Positions 51,781 through 62,310 are shown, numbered from the stretch's first letter. The stretch: DNA of 64,000 nucleotides from Eukaryota sp. TZLM1-RC (GCA_040285825.1 JAUPSS010000007.1:396501-460500); one strand, 5' to 3'. Numbers and translations are program-made. The notes: generated by a model not told the origin, from the sequence alone.

Positions 51781-52459
51781 AACGAATTGATTCTCTTTAG
51801 GTGCACTGTCATAATAAAGAGTATTGTTTTTGGAGTTGAACTATTGAATTCACTATAATCAAAAGTTACCTCATTTGTTTTGATATAAAGTTTCCGTTTT
51901 CTGTATCACTTGTGTGATTCTTTTCTGTTCTTATGTCTCTGTAAAATAATGCTACAGACAGGAACGTCATAATTAATTTATTTTTATTAATTGCAATTTT
52001 TTATACTAATAAATTGTTTAAAACATGTTCTAATAGAGTACTCATGCATTAGATGCTATTTGTTATATGAACTCCCCATCGAATCTCTTTAATTCTGGCA
52101 TGTGAATGTTTGAAATCATACTGTACAAGGTAAACCTGGTCCATTTTCTTTTTCTTCGAAATTGTTACTGGGAATTAACTGTTGTTTATCGCGTCGGTCG
52201 TACACTAATGAAATGAACTACTTTGGAAATCTTGATAAAGAAATGCACCATTGAAGAAGCTGAAGATCGTGGAGTCATATAATGGTATTTGGTTGGGCAA
52301 TAGTAAGTAAGATCATCAGAGTTTCATATATGGTGGAGATGATTTCTCATGCACTGAATCTTCTTATACCACTATATGATCAAATTGCATCTAATCGTTT
52401 GGTTTAATGAGGTGGTATATTCAGCTGTTGATTTTCATCTGTTTTTTACGTGACCAATT

Positions 52460-53190
52460 TGTTTGTTCCTTGATCTGGCCTAATAAATTACCTTATTATT
52501 TTAACTTGTAGATGTTCTCGAAAAATTACAATTACTCATTTGTTAAATTGTAAACATTTTATTATTTTCAGAAGCAAGGTTCACGATGCTGTTAGAGACC
52601 AGTTATATTGTATGTGTAAGTCTCATAGAATTGAATCCTTCTTGGAACCTCTGTTGTCAAATTTGTTTGATACTAAAGATGATTTTGATAAGAATAATAG
52701 AGGTGATGTCATATTACCTAGATTAGATGACGCCTTCATTTTATTGGATTTAATGTCTGTTGATCCTTGTAATGCCTCAAATGAAAGGCTTGTTAATTCT
52801 GAAATTCATAATCCTCTTTCAAATGCTGAAAATTTCTAAAGCAAAATACAATGAACCTTTGTCCAAATTGTTTAGTCAACAACATTCAAAATACAATTTC
52901 TATCCATTTGTATTTTCCCTTTTTGGTTCACTTGCTCCAACGGCTATACGCTTTTTGGAAGATTTTGAAATGATTTTAAAGAGAAGAACTAACAGAAATT
53001 TCAACAGTTTGTTTTGGCAAAATAGAATTGTGATTTCTATTTTTAAGGGGATGTTAAAGATGGTTTCTGATGCTTTGCTTTCTCTTGGATCTCACTATGA
53101 GAGAGTTGCATCTAGTGTTTTTGTTTTGGGAGGGATGGATTATTTTGATGTTGATTTTTAGGTTCTTAATAAAAAAAATTAAACCAAAAG
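52460..53190 (+). pseudogene. LINE C-terminal fragment (family A), inserted in right arm only
   Basis: Reads C-S-R-K-I-T-I-T-H-L-L-N-C-K-H-F, E-P-L-L-S-N-L-F-D, V-D-P-C-N-A-S-N-E-R-L-V-N-S, then a one-base shift after N-A-E-N-F and on to G-M-D-Y-F-D-V-D-F. It interrupts the hypothetical gene that is continuous in the left arm (18720-19070), so it arrived after the duplication. The 3' end carries AATAAAAAAAATTAAA. Confidence 0.75.
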
Positions 53191-53199
53191 TTTGCTTTT

Positions 53200-53780
53200 A
53201 GCTAATAATCATCGAAATACACTTTTGCTGCGTCATCATGACTTTTTGCCCAAATTACATACTTTAGCCTTTGTTCCTCCTTACAAAGAGGATGCTTCCT
53301 ACAAAACTTACATGTTGTGTGATGAACACCATGTCAATGGCCCGTTGATGCCTTACCTTTAATATCTGCACCCCTGATGCATCTCATTGTACCGTTGAAA
53401 TCTTACAACTGCCACCGTTTGCCCCACCACTGTCGTAGTACGCCTTGCTCTCTTATGTTTCAACTAGATGAAGTTCTCTGATGATTCATCTGCTCTTCAA
53501 ATGTCACACATTGTAACAGAGGCATGTCATTTGTTAGACTTCTAACAAGCTGTCTCAGGTCGGCCGACATATCACCCGTTGCCACTGCTTATCTCGTTTT
53601 GCCGTTGTTTCTAAAACTCCCAGTAACATCCTCAACGTCTTGTCCACTTGTTGCTTCAATGAAATAACTACCTCTGTGTTGTTGCTACTTGCACTCTTTT
53701 CCTTTTAGCAGAGGGATGTAAGTTTATTGCAAACCAGATGCTGATTTATTGGCCACCGAAACACTCATTTACTCTTCTTC
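53200..53780 (+). repeat. Repeated block, right-arm copy
   Basis: Inverted partner of 18320-18880: H-D-F-L-P-K-L-H-T-L-A-F-V-P-P-Y-K-E-D-A-S, C-D-E-H-H-V. Frames downstream are broken. It runs into the kinase relic. Confidence 0.45.
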
Positions 53781-54103
53781 ACTCTTCCTTTTATCTTCCA
53801 AAGTACGAGGAAATTGTTCACTCAAAGCCCATTATGAGACACTGCTTCAAATGGTCTTTAATTACACATCACTTTATACTGGATAGTTCCAATTGCATAG
53901 ATGTCAGAGGCAAGAGAAACTTTGTTATCAAGCTGTTCTAACGCGGCATATCGTACTGTACATGAAAGATTGGTAGCCGTGGAAGTCTTTGCAATAGTCC
54001 TGGAGGTTCCAAAGTCAGCTAATTTGACTTTTCCATTGACAACAAGAATCTTCTCTGGCTTGAGGTCTCCATGCACGAGTGATTTGGAGTGTATGAACTG
54101 GAG
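53780..54103 (-). pseudogene. Protein kinase, C-terminal half, broken (right arm)
   Basis: Partner of the left-arm relic: V-H-G-D-L-K-P-E-K-I-L (Glu-Asn changed to Glu-Lys at a metal-binding position), L-A-D-F-G-T-S-R, S-D-I-Y-A-I-G. The same premature stop follows V-M-C-N. Confidence 0.7.
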
Positions 54104-54938
54104 CTCAGTATTCCATTACTATTAATCTACAATTGAGTTTTTTTTGTTAATTCTTATACCAAATACAGTATGAGAAGGAATTGTTTTTGTATCACTAATC
54201 ATTTAAGCTAAAAGTAGCTTGATTTTTTTCTTGTTTATCTCAATGTCTTCTCAACGGATTGAGATTGTGTTCGAGAGTGCGGTGGTTGAGAAGGAGGATT
54301 TATTGCCACGAATCATGACCATACCCTTCTCTTTATCATTACAGGTGATGCTATGGACACACGGTAAATGAAACTTAAATTGTGAAAACTTGCAAAAATC
54401 ATTGGTTTATTATTGGATTTTTGATGAGGTGTTGATCACACAACATGTAAGTTTTAATTCAACAACTGTTTTCTCTTTTAATGTTAGGTTTATTTCAGTT
54501 ATAGGGAGTTTTGGATGTTGAATAGTTTTGTTTTGCTAAAAATATTTGTTTTCCAAAAAGAATAAACAAATTCACACTATGTTGTACAACTGAGGGAAAT
54601 TTAGCCTTTTTTTATCATTGAAAAATGGCAGCTGTTATTTTTCTATCGCACCTCACCTATAATTCCCTCCTGCAAGAGTGGTAATTCACAACATTTTAAC
54701 TGACCTACAACAAATAGAACTCATATTTGTTATAGTTGTAAATGAAGTCTTGTTTTAAATACCATTTATTTCCGTTTGAATGGCTTTAAGCTAAAAACAG
54801 CACTAATATAAACTTATGCTGGATCAATGAGATGTAGAAAGACTAAAAGATCAAGTTTTGACAAGAGGAAATATCATTCAGAAATCCAACAAAAAAGTGA
54901 TAATTTTCAGGACGGCTCCGTCTCCTTGTTAGGAGTTT

Positions 54939-55431
54939 CTAGAATCCATCACTGGAGTCATCTTCCTGTTTTTGGAATTTGCTTCCATAAAGGAGGCAGC
55001 TGCGCAAACAACAGCAATCTGTAGGTTCGAGGTGAACCTCCGAATCTTTCATGATTTGTTGGCGAAGTTCTTTCTCTTCGTCATCCAATTCGTCTAAGAC
55101 GGATTGTAGTTTTTCGTATTTTTTAGGGCAGACGATGTTTCTGAACTTGACCCAACATTTGTGTTTTTTTGGTGAGGAGGGGGGTGGATTCGTTGGTGAA
55201 GCCTTTTGAGGATTGTTGGATTTGGAAGAGGCGGGAGGTGGTTTCGTGCCTGATTCCATGGATTTTCCTTGAGGGGGGGGGGGCGGAGAGTGGTCTCGAG
55301 CCCGAGTCCTCGATTTTACTAGTCTCTACTACTTCTCCTAATACTACTTTTTGTATGCTAATTGCATTTCTGTTATGTTCCTGTATGTTAGTTTTCACGG
55401 TGTCAGTGTTTTGGCTGAAAAGGACTGACAT
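54939..55431 (-). CDS. Proline-rich protein with G11-run frameshift
   Basis: The upstream frame starts M-S-V-L-F-S-Q-N-T-D-T-V-K-T-N (55431) and reaches L-S-A-P-P-P. A run of eleven G (C in the gene sense) at 55273-55283 puts the next part, M-E-S-G-T-K-P-P-P-A-S-S-K and a coiled coil (Y-E-K-L-Q-S-V-L-D-E-L-D-D-E-E-K-E-L-R), one base out of frame. With ten bases the two would read as one protein of about 163 residues. Alternatively the ATG at 55259 starts a 106-residue protein. It ends at the edge of the duplicated arm. The LTR-like end at 55512 lies 80 bases upstream, so it could be a gag-like gene. No family recognised. Confidence 0.45.
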
Positions 55432-55497
55432 GAATTCTGCTAAAGATATCCTCGGTAGAAAAGCTGTGTGTTATCAAAGTGGTATACCTATAACCTA

Positions 55498-55525
55498 AAT
55501 GGCCATTAATTATTGATGCCGTAGG
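55498..55525 (-). repeat. LTR end and leader shared with the mini-element
   Basis: TTATTGATGCCGT preceded by GGCCATTAA matches the second LTR start and its preceding leader at 41888-41909 (GGCCAATAATTATTGATGCC). Beyond that the LTR sequence differs. It suggests a related but distinct LTR element, of which only one end is visible. Confidence 0.4.
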
Positions 55526-55599
55526 TTGGAAAAGTGGGGTTAAGATAAAGGGTAATGAGGAAAAGTTAATTTATTTTCTAATCATTACATATAAGCCTT

Positions 55600-55910
55600 T
55601 GGGCGCCTCCACCTCAACCAAAACTTTGTACATGTTTTTAGAAGGTTGTAGTTGAAAATAATAATTCCGGAGCCAAATACTTCAACCGGTTGAGATCGAC
55701 TAATCAAATTATACTACTTAAATTAAATTATAACTCAAATATCACCTAATTGACCTCTAAGGATTGATCCCTAAGCCCAATCAGTGTTCATATTGCAGGC
55801 AAAATGAAAGATATTGCATTTGAAATACCTGCTATATCAGTGAAAGTTTCAACAGATTTTAGTTTCTCGCGATGTTGATAAATTTGACATGCTTTCCTCT
55901 TTCAGTGTTC
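55600..55910 (-). pseudogene. RCC1-LRR family relic (blade region)
   Basis: On the minus strand: E-T-F-T-D-I-A-G-I-S, F-I-L-P-A-I, D-W-A then stop, G-S-I-L-R-G-Q-L-G-D, a roughly 40-base insertion, then I-S-R-S-Q-P-V-E-V-F-G-S-G-I. This follows F-T-N-I-E-G-I-S...V-W-A-W-G-R-N...G-Q-L-G-T-G-D of the intact genes. It lies directly 3' of the large kinase gene. Confidence 0.65.
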
Positions 55911-55990
55911 ATCATTTCTATTATTGGAAATTCAATAACAAGAATTTACTAAAAATCAAATGAAACTACTTGTAACTCACTAATACAAAA

Positions 55991-58900
55991 CTACTTTGAA
56001 CAATAATGTGAGAAATAATATTGTATAACAAAAATAGAAGCAACACTGATAGAAAATAATGCAGTACACGCCACATAGAAACCCTCAATGTTTTCCTTCG
56101 CTTCCTCAGAAAGATTCTGAAAACAGCCTTTGTTTGCTTTCATAAAAGGTGAAATAATACAAGCTGGAATCATAAGGATACCAAACAATGGAAGGTATGC
56201 AAAAAATGAAACAAGTGGTGCCCAAACCCAAAACAACACTACTCGTGTGGCTTTTGCTTCAAGAGTTGCCCTAACCGAGAGTAGTACATCGTTTTCAGGA
56301 GCATTTACTTCAAACTCGTCAACTGTATAACAAATTCTACCGTTTCTGTCTTGCTCAAAGGTACTTATAAATTCGAAATCCAACGAATCAAAATTTGACC
56401 GAGTATCTAGTAAGTAATTTTCAAAAGTTTCTTTCTTGTGAAGTTTGTGCAAATTGGCTGGTTTAGACCACTTATAGTTGGAAACATAGAGGTGATCAAT
56501 ACCATCACAAATATCAGTCATTGAGGAGCATGATTTTGAGGTGTCAAGCTCATAAATTTTGGTTCGTTGAGCAGTGTCGAGTGAAAGGTTGATCTCAAAT
56601 AGCTTGTCTTCCAAATACTGTACATCCACCACCACCAAATTATCACTAACAAGAAGATCTATAGAATCCCAGATACTGTTATTGTAGACACTGATTGGAA
56701 AATGGCAATAACAATGGTTCAATTGTAACGGTTCATCTAATTTCATTAAAACATCATTAAGAATGGTGGCAGCTTCAGATAATTCAATTGATTCAACACT
56801 AATGGAACCAACTTTTGATACCTCGTGATAAACAATACTTATTTCAAACATTGTTGGTTCGCTAATTGTTACCAAAATGTCAAATGAATAAGCTGAAAAC
56901 AATGTTTCTAATAATACGTCATGGACAGTCGATTCAATCAGCTTGTCGTCAGTATCATCATCTACGGTAATATTACTGATGGTAAATTCAGCTAACAATT
57001 CAAAAGCTTCCAAAAGTAATTCACCTTCTGGACTTAATTCCAGTGTTGGAATAATTGAAATAACTCGAGTCAAGGGTTCTAAAGTTACCATTATTTCAAA
57101 AACTCCGTCCTCATATGATTTAATTGAATACTTAAATTCCTTTTCAAGAAAACTAGAAACTTCCAATTCAACCACATTAGTGATATGGCTTTCATCATCA
57201 AGACTGTCTACTTGAATTATAGTGGTGTTGAAGTGAGCCAAAAGCGATGATTCTGAGATATCAAGTTTTCCAAGCTGATTACATTGGGTAACTAGTAGAG
57301 AAAGGGAAATTATTTCCGAATAATCATTTTTTTGAACAAAAATATCACCATCAACTTGTAAATGTGTGCTGTTGAAAAATTCTACAGTATATTGACCAAC
57401 TAAAACTACACCAAATGGTTCCAATGGAGCAATTGATTGTAGTGTTTGGTCCAAAAACTCAAAAAATTCCTTTTCTTGGACATAACAAATATTTTCAGCA
57501 TCAAAAACACCATATTCTGCATTTTCAAGTTCTTTTACTGAATAAAAGACTGCACCCTCATTACTAAAAGAAAACTCAACACCCCAAACGTAAAAAGTTC
57601 TTGAAGAGTCATACCGGGCAAGAGTGATTTTGAATCCATCAAAAGTTTCATCAAATTCAACATTTACTGTAACCAATCGATATTGAAGTTTGGTTGCCAA
57701 CTCATTCTCAATACCATCTTCTTGGTTTGTGATGTTGTAAATATTGAAGACATATACTGGTTGATTATTAAGCCATCTTTTAGAGGAAAATTCAGATCTA
57801 TAAAGAATTCCACCATTAGTAAAGAAAAGCCAAAAAGTTAGAGAAGTCACTATTAATAAACAAAATATAATAACCAACAGTCCCCATTTTCGAAACCAGT
57901 TTTTGTGGGGAAGTTTCTGCTTCTCTTCCTTGCCTAAATCACCTAAATCTACGACAACGTCACTTGAATCAACACTTGAATTTGAGTTAGTTTTTCCGTT
58001 GCTGGGAGCAGGTTTACCTGATCCACCCAACCTTGAAGAAGACTTATCTTTGCGCAAAACCACATTTTTAATGAAATATTCCTGTAATTCAATTCTTCGA
58101 GTAATTAAATCAAAAATCTTGACTTTTTTGTTGATAATATCTCTACTGAGAGAATGATACTGTTCAATGGTCGTAACAACTGCTTGTAGCTTGATTGCTT
58201 CGTTCTTCTGATGACAATGTTCTAAATAATCTAATATTCTGTCAGCTGATTCCTCCATATCACACTTGGAAGCTTGTTCTATGTAACTGCTGGTCAAAAT
58301 ACTAATACCATAGTCAAAGAGTGGCTTATTACTCATTAAAAGGCATTCGTGTGGCAGTGAACTTTGTTTTATAGCTTTGAATACAGACAGAACTTCAGAC
58401 ATTGAAGGTCTTGACTTGTAATCTTGACACAAACACTGTTCTAGTACTGGGTAGAGCTGACTTGGTATGTTGGGTGAATTTGGAATTGGAGGAAGATTAC
58501 CACTCTTAAGTGCATTAATTATCATTAAATCACTATTTGGAAATTGCAGAAACTCTTGCCAAATCGATTCCTTGGTAAAAACATAGATTGCAATTAAAGC
58601 AAAAGAAAAAACATCAATTCCATCAGTGTAGATAGTTTCATCACCAACAAGCTCAGGACTAGCCCACGAAGGGGTGAGAATCCTATTAGAATTGAGGGAC
58701 ATTGACAGGTTAGATTTACCAGTATTCTTACCACTACCCCAGTCAATAATAACCGGACAATTTCCTCTAAATAGAATATTGTCAGGCTTGAGGTCACGGT
58801 GCAAAAATTTGGATTCGTGACATACTGACAGAGCGGAGGAAATTCCAATTAGTATATCAAGCTTGGCTGAAAAACAGAGGTTTTCTTGTACTTTGTTAGT

Positions 58901-59968
58901 TAAGGTCATCCCAGAGAGACGCTCCATTACCAATCCAAAGCGAGGCCTGTCTTTCTTGAAAACTTTAACAATTCCATAGGCTCTGAGAAGCGAGGGAACA
59001 TTGGGTAAAGATCTGAGAATATCCCATTCGCGGGCCAACGAGGGATTGAGCCCTTCACTACCATGGTATAGCTTAACGACAGCTTCAGCGAACTGATAAG
59101 TAACCATCACAATTTCTGATTGTCCGCTATAATGAGAAGAGCTCCAGTCAATTTCAAGTTCTTTTTCATTGATTAAGTCAGGCATTTCTACTTCTGTCGA
59201 CAAATGGCTTCTGTTCTCACTCAGTTCCCTTCGCTTATCCTCACATGCTTTCAATCGTGCCTCTAGAAGGCTTTTCAAGTGGGGATTGGAGGTATTTACT
59301 AGTTGTTGGCGAATCTGGCTGTATTCAGAATTGAGAGCAGTCAACTCAGACTGGTAATAGTCCATATGACTTTGAAAGAAATCTTCCTCGTCTTGGTCAA
59401 TAATTGTTTCAATATGACCACGAGACAATTGTTTCGAAAGAGGAGGCTTATTACGAGCGTTTGCCAACAGTCCAATGGTAAGCTCGGCTTGGAAGTCATC
59501 GAGAAGTTTGTTGCAGTCACGGAATTCCCTCTCATATCTTGAACGACTAAATCCACGTCTCAAAAAATTGGCGTCATTGTGCTCTCGGAGCACGTTACTG
59601 ATTTGGCAACAAACTTGTTCAAAGTACTCGATAGTGGTGGAGAAAGCGGCAGATTGAACAAGGTCTGGGTCGATATCAATATGAGAAAAAGTAAGTTTCA
59701 CTAAGCGAAGTAGACGAGCACCGAGAACAGCGGCTTGAAATTTGTTGATCTTGACTTGCTTGATGGTACCAAAGACGCTCTGAAAGGCTGAACAGATAGG
59801 ACCAAGAAAATGAGAATTCTTGGAGATAAAGTCAACAGTACCCAGCACTTTATCAGCGACAGCTTCAATAAAGCGCGAAGGTGTCCATTCAGAGACGTCC
59901 ATCCGAAGCTCAGATACATTTTGACAAAAATTGGTGATGGAAGACTGATCCAAGATACCGAGTGGCAT
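55991..59968 (-). CDS. Large membrane protein kinase with N-terminal kinase and C-terminal outer domain
   Basis: A 1325-residue single-exon protein. Residues 1-170 are helical (F-G-T-I-K-Q-V-K-I-N-K-F-Q-A-A-V-L-G) and resemble the MLKL/HeLo-like four-helix domains linked to many protist and fungal kinases (inference). A coiled coil follows at 200-260. The kinase spans 285-540: A-V-V-K-L-Y (K299), H-R-D-L-K-P-D-N-I (D392), D-W-G instead of D-F-G (D409), W-A-S-P-E-L. The P-loop is weak. A Ser-rich linker leads to a membrane segment at about 696-717, then about 520 mostly beta-rich residues with repeating I/V-x-V-x-x-x-F-x-x-x-F patterns and N-glycosylation-type sites, then two more membrane segments near 1240-1275 and 1298-1320. 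The plan suggests a receptor with its kinase at the N-terminus. Confidence 0.88.
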   Translation of the reverse strand: MPLGILDQSSITNFCQNVSELRMDVSEWTPSRFIEAVADKVLGTVDFISKNSHFLGPICSAFQSVFGTIKQVKINKFQAAVLGARLLRLVKLTFSHIDIDPDLVQSAAFSTTIEYFEQVCCQISNVLREHNDANFLRRGFSRSRYEREFRDCNKLLDDFQAELTIGLLANARNKPPLSKQLSRGHIETIIDQDEEDFFQSHMDYYQSELTALNSEYSQIRQQLVNTSNPHLKSLLEARLKACEDKRRELSENRSHLSTEVEMPDLINEKELEIDWSSSHYSGQSEIVMVTYQFAEAVVKLYHGSEGLNPSLAREWDILRSLPNVPSLLRAYGIVKVFKKDRPRFGLVMERLSGMTLTNKVQENLCFSAKLDILIGISSALSVCHESKFLHRDLKPDNILFRGNCPVIIDWGSGKNTGKSNLSMSLNSNRILTPSWASPELVGDETIYTDGIDVFSFALIAIYVFTKESIWQEFLQFPNSDLMIINALKSGNLPPIPNSPNIPSQLYPVLEQCLCQDYKSRPSMSEVLSVFKAIKQSSLPHECLLMSNKPLFDYGISILTSSYIEQASKCDMEESADRILDYLEHCHQKNEAIKLQAVVTTIEQYHSLSRDIINKKVKIFDLITRRIELQEYFIKNVVLRKDKSSSRLGGSGKPAPSNGKTNSNSSVDSSDVVVDLGDLGKEEKQKLPHKNWFRKWGLLVIIFCLLIVTSLTFWLFFTNGGILYRSEFSSKRWLNNQPVYVFNIYNITNQEDGIENELATKLQYRLVTVNVEFDETFDGFKITLARYDSSRTFYVWGVEFSFSNEGAVFYSVKELENAEYGVFDAENICYVQEKEFFEFLDQTLQSIAPLEPFGVVLVGQYTVEFFNSTHLQVDGDIFVQKNDYSEIISLSLLVTQCNQLGKLDISESSLLAHFNTTIIQVDSLDDESHITNVVELEVSSFLEKEFKYSIKSYEDGVFEIMVTLEPLTRVISIIPTLELSPEGELLLEAFELLAEFTISNITVDDDTDDKLIESTVHDVLLETLFSAYSFDILVTISEPTMFEISIVYHEVSKVGSISVESIELSEAATILNDVLMKLDEPLQLNHCYCHFPISVYNNSIWDSIDLLVSDNLVVVDVQYLEDKLFEINLSLDTAQRTKIYELDTSKSCSSMTDICDGIDHLYVSNYKWSKPANLHKLHKKETFENYLLDTRSNFDSLDFEFISTFEQDRNGRICYTVDEFEVNAPENDVLLSVRATLEAKATRVVLFWVWAPLVSFFAYLPLFGILMIPACIISPFMKANKGCFQNLSEEAKENIEGFYVACTALFSISVASIFVIQYYFSHYCSK

Positions 59969-60471
59969 ACTGAAGGTTCCTAACAGAATATGCAGGAAGT
60001 GTTGTCCTGAGGAATACGTCAGATGTTGATTGATTGAAAGTGCTTCTATCTGTTATTTTTGATTGTTAATTTACAACTTTTTCATACCACTTGTGATTTT
60101 TCGTCTCATTGAACTGTCAATTTTTGTTTGGTTGGACAATGACTATTCTACAATTGTCCGTTACTGACCCTTGCTTTTTGGCAAAATCGGCAATTGTTTT
60201 GTTATAATCACAATAATTTAGATATAATATGAAAATATATAATATAAAGAACTGCTTTATATCTATATAAATTTAGAAATCTTTTTTTGAACTGCTCTGG
60301 TAGCATGAAGAAGATTGTGAATCCTGTTCTAGAGAATCACAAGTGCACATTAAGTTTCTTTATTTCAAAAGAAGAAAGCGAATTGTGGATAAAATAATAT
60401 GGTCATAGCCTTCTTTCAAACACTACTAATGCCAAGTGAAAAATATAATGGTTCTTTGAAATGTAAACAAA
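59969..60471. other. Intergenic, no gene seen
   Basis: 5' side of the large kinase; AT-rich, no supported gene. Confidence 0.45.
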
Positions 60472-60669
60472 ATGTTAAGTAAGTTGTATACAATATTTCA
60501 TTTTCTCTACCCCGTTGACTTGCGTCTTTTAACTTCACTTTTTTCAAAATTGTGTAAACACAGTAGTAAATTTGATCAGTTTGTTGTCAAAAGGATCTGT
60601 TTGTGGATTTTCAATGGAATGTGTGAACTGGTTTTTGATGCCCTGTTGCCTGTCAGATTTCAATATTAA
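60472..60669 (+). pseudogene. Very old LINE C-terminal fragment
   Basis: Reads L-R-L-L-T-S-L-F-S-K-L then K-R-I-C-L-W-I-F-N-G-M-C-E-L-V-F-D-A-L-L, matching N-R-I-V-F-S-I-F-K-G-M-L-K-I-V-S-D-A-L-L of the family A LINE. It is too short and diverged to place further. Confidence 0.45.
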
Positions 60670-61423
60670 AAGGATATCAAGCTGATTTGTGATGGAAAAG
60701 ATGGATTTTATGCAGGTGTATTTGTAAATTATCAACAAATCAGCTGTTCTAAAATATTAACTCAAAAACACGGTTGGAGAAAACTTCTTGATGTCATCAC
60801 AAGTAGGGTATTTAGGCAATAAAATACCGATTCAATATTTCCATTGAGATTTAGTTAGACTTAGGTTAATCAACCTTAGTCAAGACAGAATCATTGACTA
60901 TAGATCAACAGAAACTTGCCAATAATTCACAGTTTTTCGTGTTCAATCATGAAGATGATTTGTCATGTTTGAGTTCAAGTTGAATAAATGAGGCACACTG
61001 TTTTAATAACAGAAAGTATGTGGGTCTCATCTTCAACAATGGTCAATAGGCATATCTTCCACATCTGAAAACAGAACCTCATCATTTACAATGCTACAAC
61101 CGGCAATGAACCTACAATTAAGCACAATCTCTGTTTCCTGAATTGGCTCAACAAAACATACCTCACATGTTAATGCGGCGAACTTTAACACCAGAAATGT
61201 TTTTGAAAAACTTGATTTATTGATCCTTCAGTAATGTATAAGAAACATATAGACAATCTTTGATCATTACTGTGCATCAGTTCATTAAACAGTGAAAAAA
61301 TGTGTATTCAGGTAATCTTTCAAGCTCTATTTGTTTAAAGAAAACTCTTGTAAATTTGATTTTTCAATTCACCATTTTTCCTCTTTTAAACACAAACTCT
61401 CCTCCTCCCTACACCTCTTCACC
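60670..61423. other. Intergenic, no gene seen
   Basis: About 750 bases without a supported gene. The last 40 are C/T-rich and lead into the AP-4 sigma start. Confidence 0.45.
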
Positions 61424-61852
61424 ATGATTCGATTCTTTGTACTAGTAAACAAGCAAGGTCAAACAAGATTGTCACAACACTATAGCCACTTGTCCATGAA
61501 GGAACGTACAGCACTAGAGTCTGAAATTGTACGACAGTGTCTTATGAGGAACGAAAAAAAGTGTTCTTTCCTCGAATATGGCGACTTCAAGGTCGTTTAC
61601 CGCCGCTACGCCTCTCTTTACTTCATTGTAGGCGTTGACGAAGAGGAGAACGAAATGGCCATTCTCGAACTCATTCATAACCTTGTGGAGGTTTTTGACG
61701 CTTATTTCGAGAACGTGAGGGAGCTCCATATCATGTACCATATAGACAAGGCTCACATGATTCTGGATGAGATGATTCAACAGGGTAGGATTGTCGAGAC
61801 TAATTCTGCACTGATATTAGAGATTCTGAATGCTGTCGCCAAAGTGAAATAG
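61424..61852 (+). CDS. AP-4 complex sigma subunit
   Basis: A sigma adaptin: the small core subunit of a vesicle coat adaptor at the trans-Golgi network or endosomes. The 142-residue product starts M-I-R-F-F-V-L-V-N-K-Q-G-Q-T-R-L-S and has C-S-F-L-E-Y-G-D-F-K-V-V-Y-R-R-Y-A-S-L, V-G-V-D-E-E-E-N-E-M-A-I-L-E, H-N-L-V-E-V-F-D-A-Y-F and I-L-D-E-M-I-Q-Q-G-R-I-V-E-T-N. Size and M-V-N-K-Q-G-Q-T-R-L-S-type start fit AP-4 better than AP-1, -2 or -3 sigma. The open frame extends upstream to 61331, but the 31 added residues look like leader and the family start is at 61424. No intron. Confidence 0.93.
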   Translation: MIRFFVLVNKQGQTRLSQHYSHLSMKERTALESEIVRQCLMRNEKKCSFLEYGDFKVVYRRYASLYFIVGVDEEENEMAILELIHNLVEVFDAYFENVRELHIMYHIDKAHMILDEMIQQGRIVETNSALILEILNAVAKVK

Positions 61853-62310
61853 GTGTAAATAAATTATTTGATTTTCTCCATTATCCATGATTATTTGTAG
61901 TTAATAGAGTATTACATTTTTGTTGACATTTACTACTATTATTACTTATTACTATTTATCACTATTTTCCCAGTAGGTTGTTTGAAACCTTGTAGAGAAT
62001 TAGGAATGAGACGAAGTATCCAATTAACCCTAACAGCAATGAGAGATAAATGTGTGAAAGCCGAACAATGAAAACCACAGACTTTAAGCAAAAAAAGTTC
62101 TATTTAAGTTTATTAAATGTAAATCAAAACAGTAAGTGCAATATTATGTGATAGAGAACTGCAAAAGTGCAACAAATACATGTTTCTGGCAAATGTAAAA
62201 TACCACAGAAGACACTGAAACTCAACGCTTGTTTTGTGACAAACCATGGGCTTCTTAAGTGCAATTGTGCTTTTTCCTTTGAGAGGATGAATTAATGATG
62301 GGTGAATTTT
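61853..62310. other. Intergenic, no gene seen
   Basis: 3' side of AP-4 sigma, then the 3' end of the LINE fragment. No gene. Confidence 0.45.

Larger units (their letters stand above)
45300..54930. repeat. Large inverted duplication, right arm
   Basis: Inverted partner of 17150-27170. The outer edge is seen where both arms share TTTTCAGGACG (54910-54920 and 17163-17173) and then diverge. Arm-specific insertions: family A LINE (52460-53190) here; the Fanzor2 insertion in the other arm. A family B LINE is longer here (to about 51780) than in the left arm. Confidence 0.85.
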
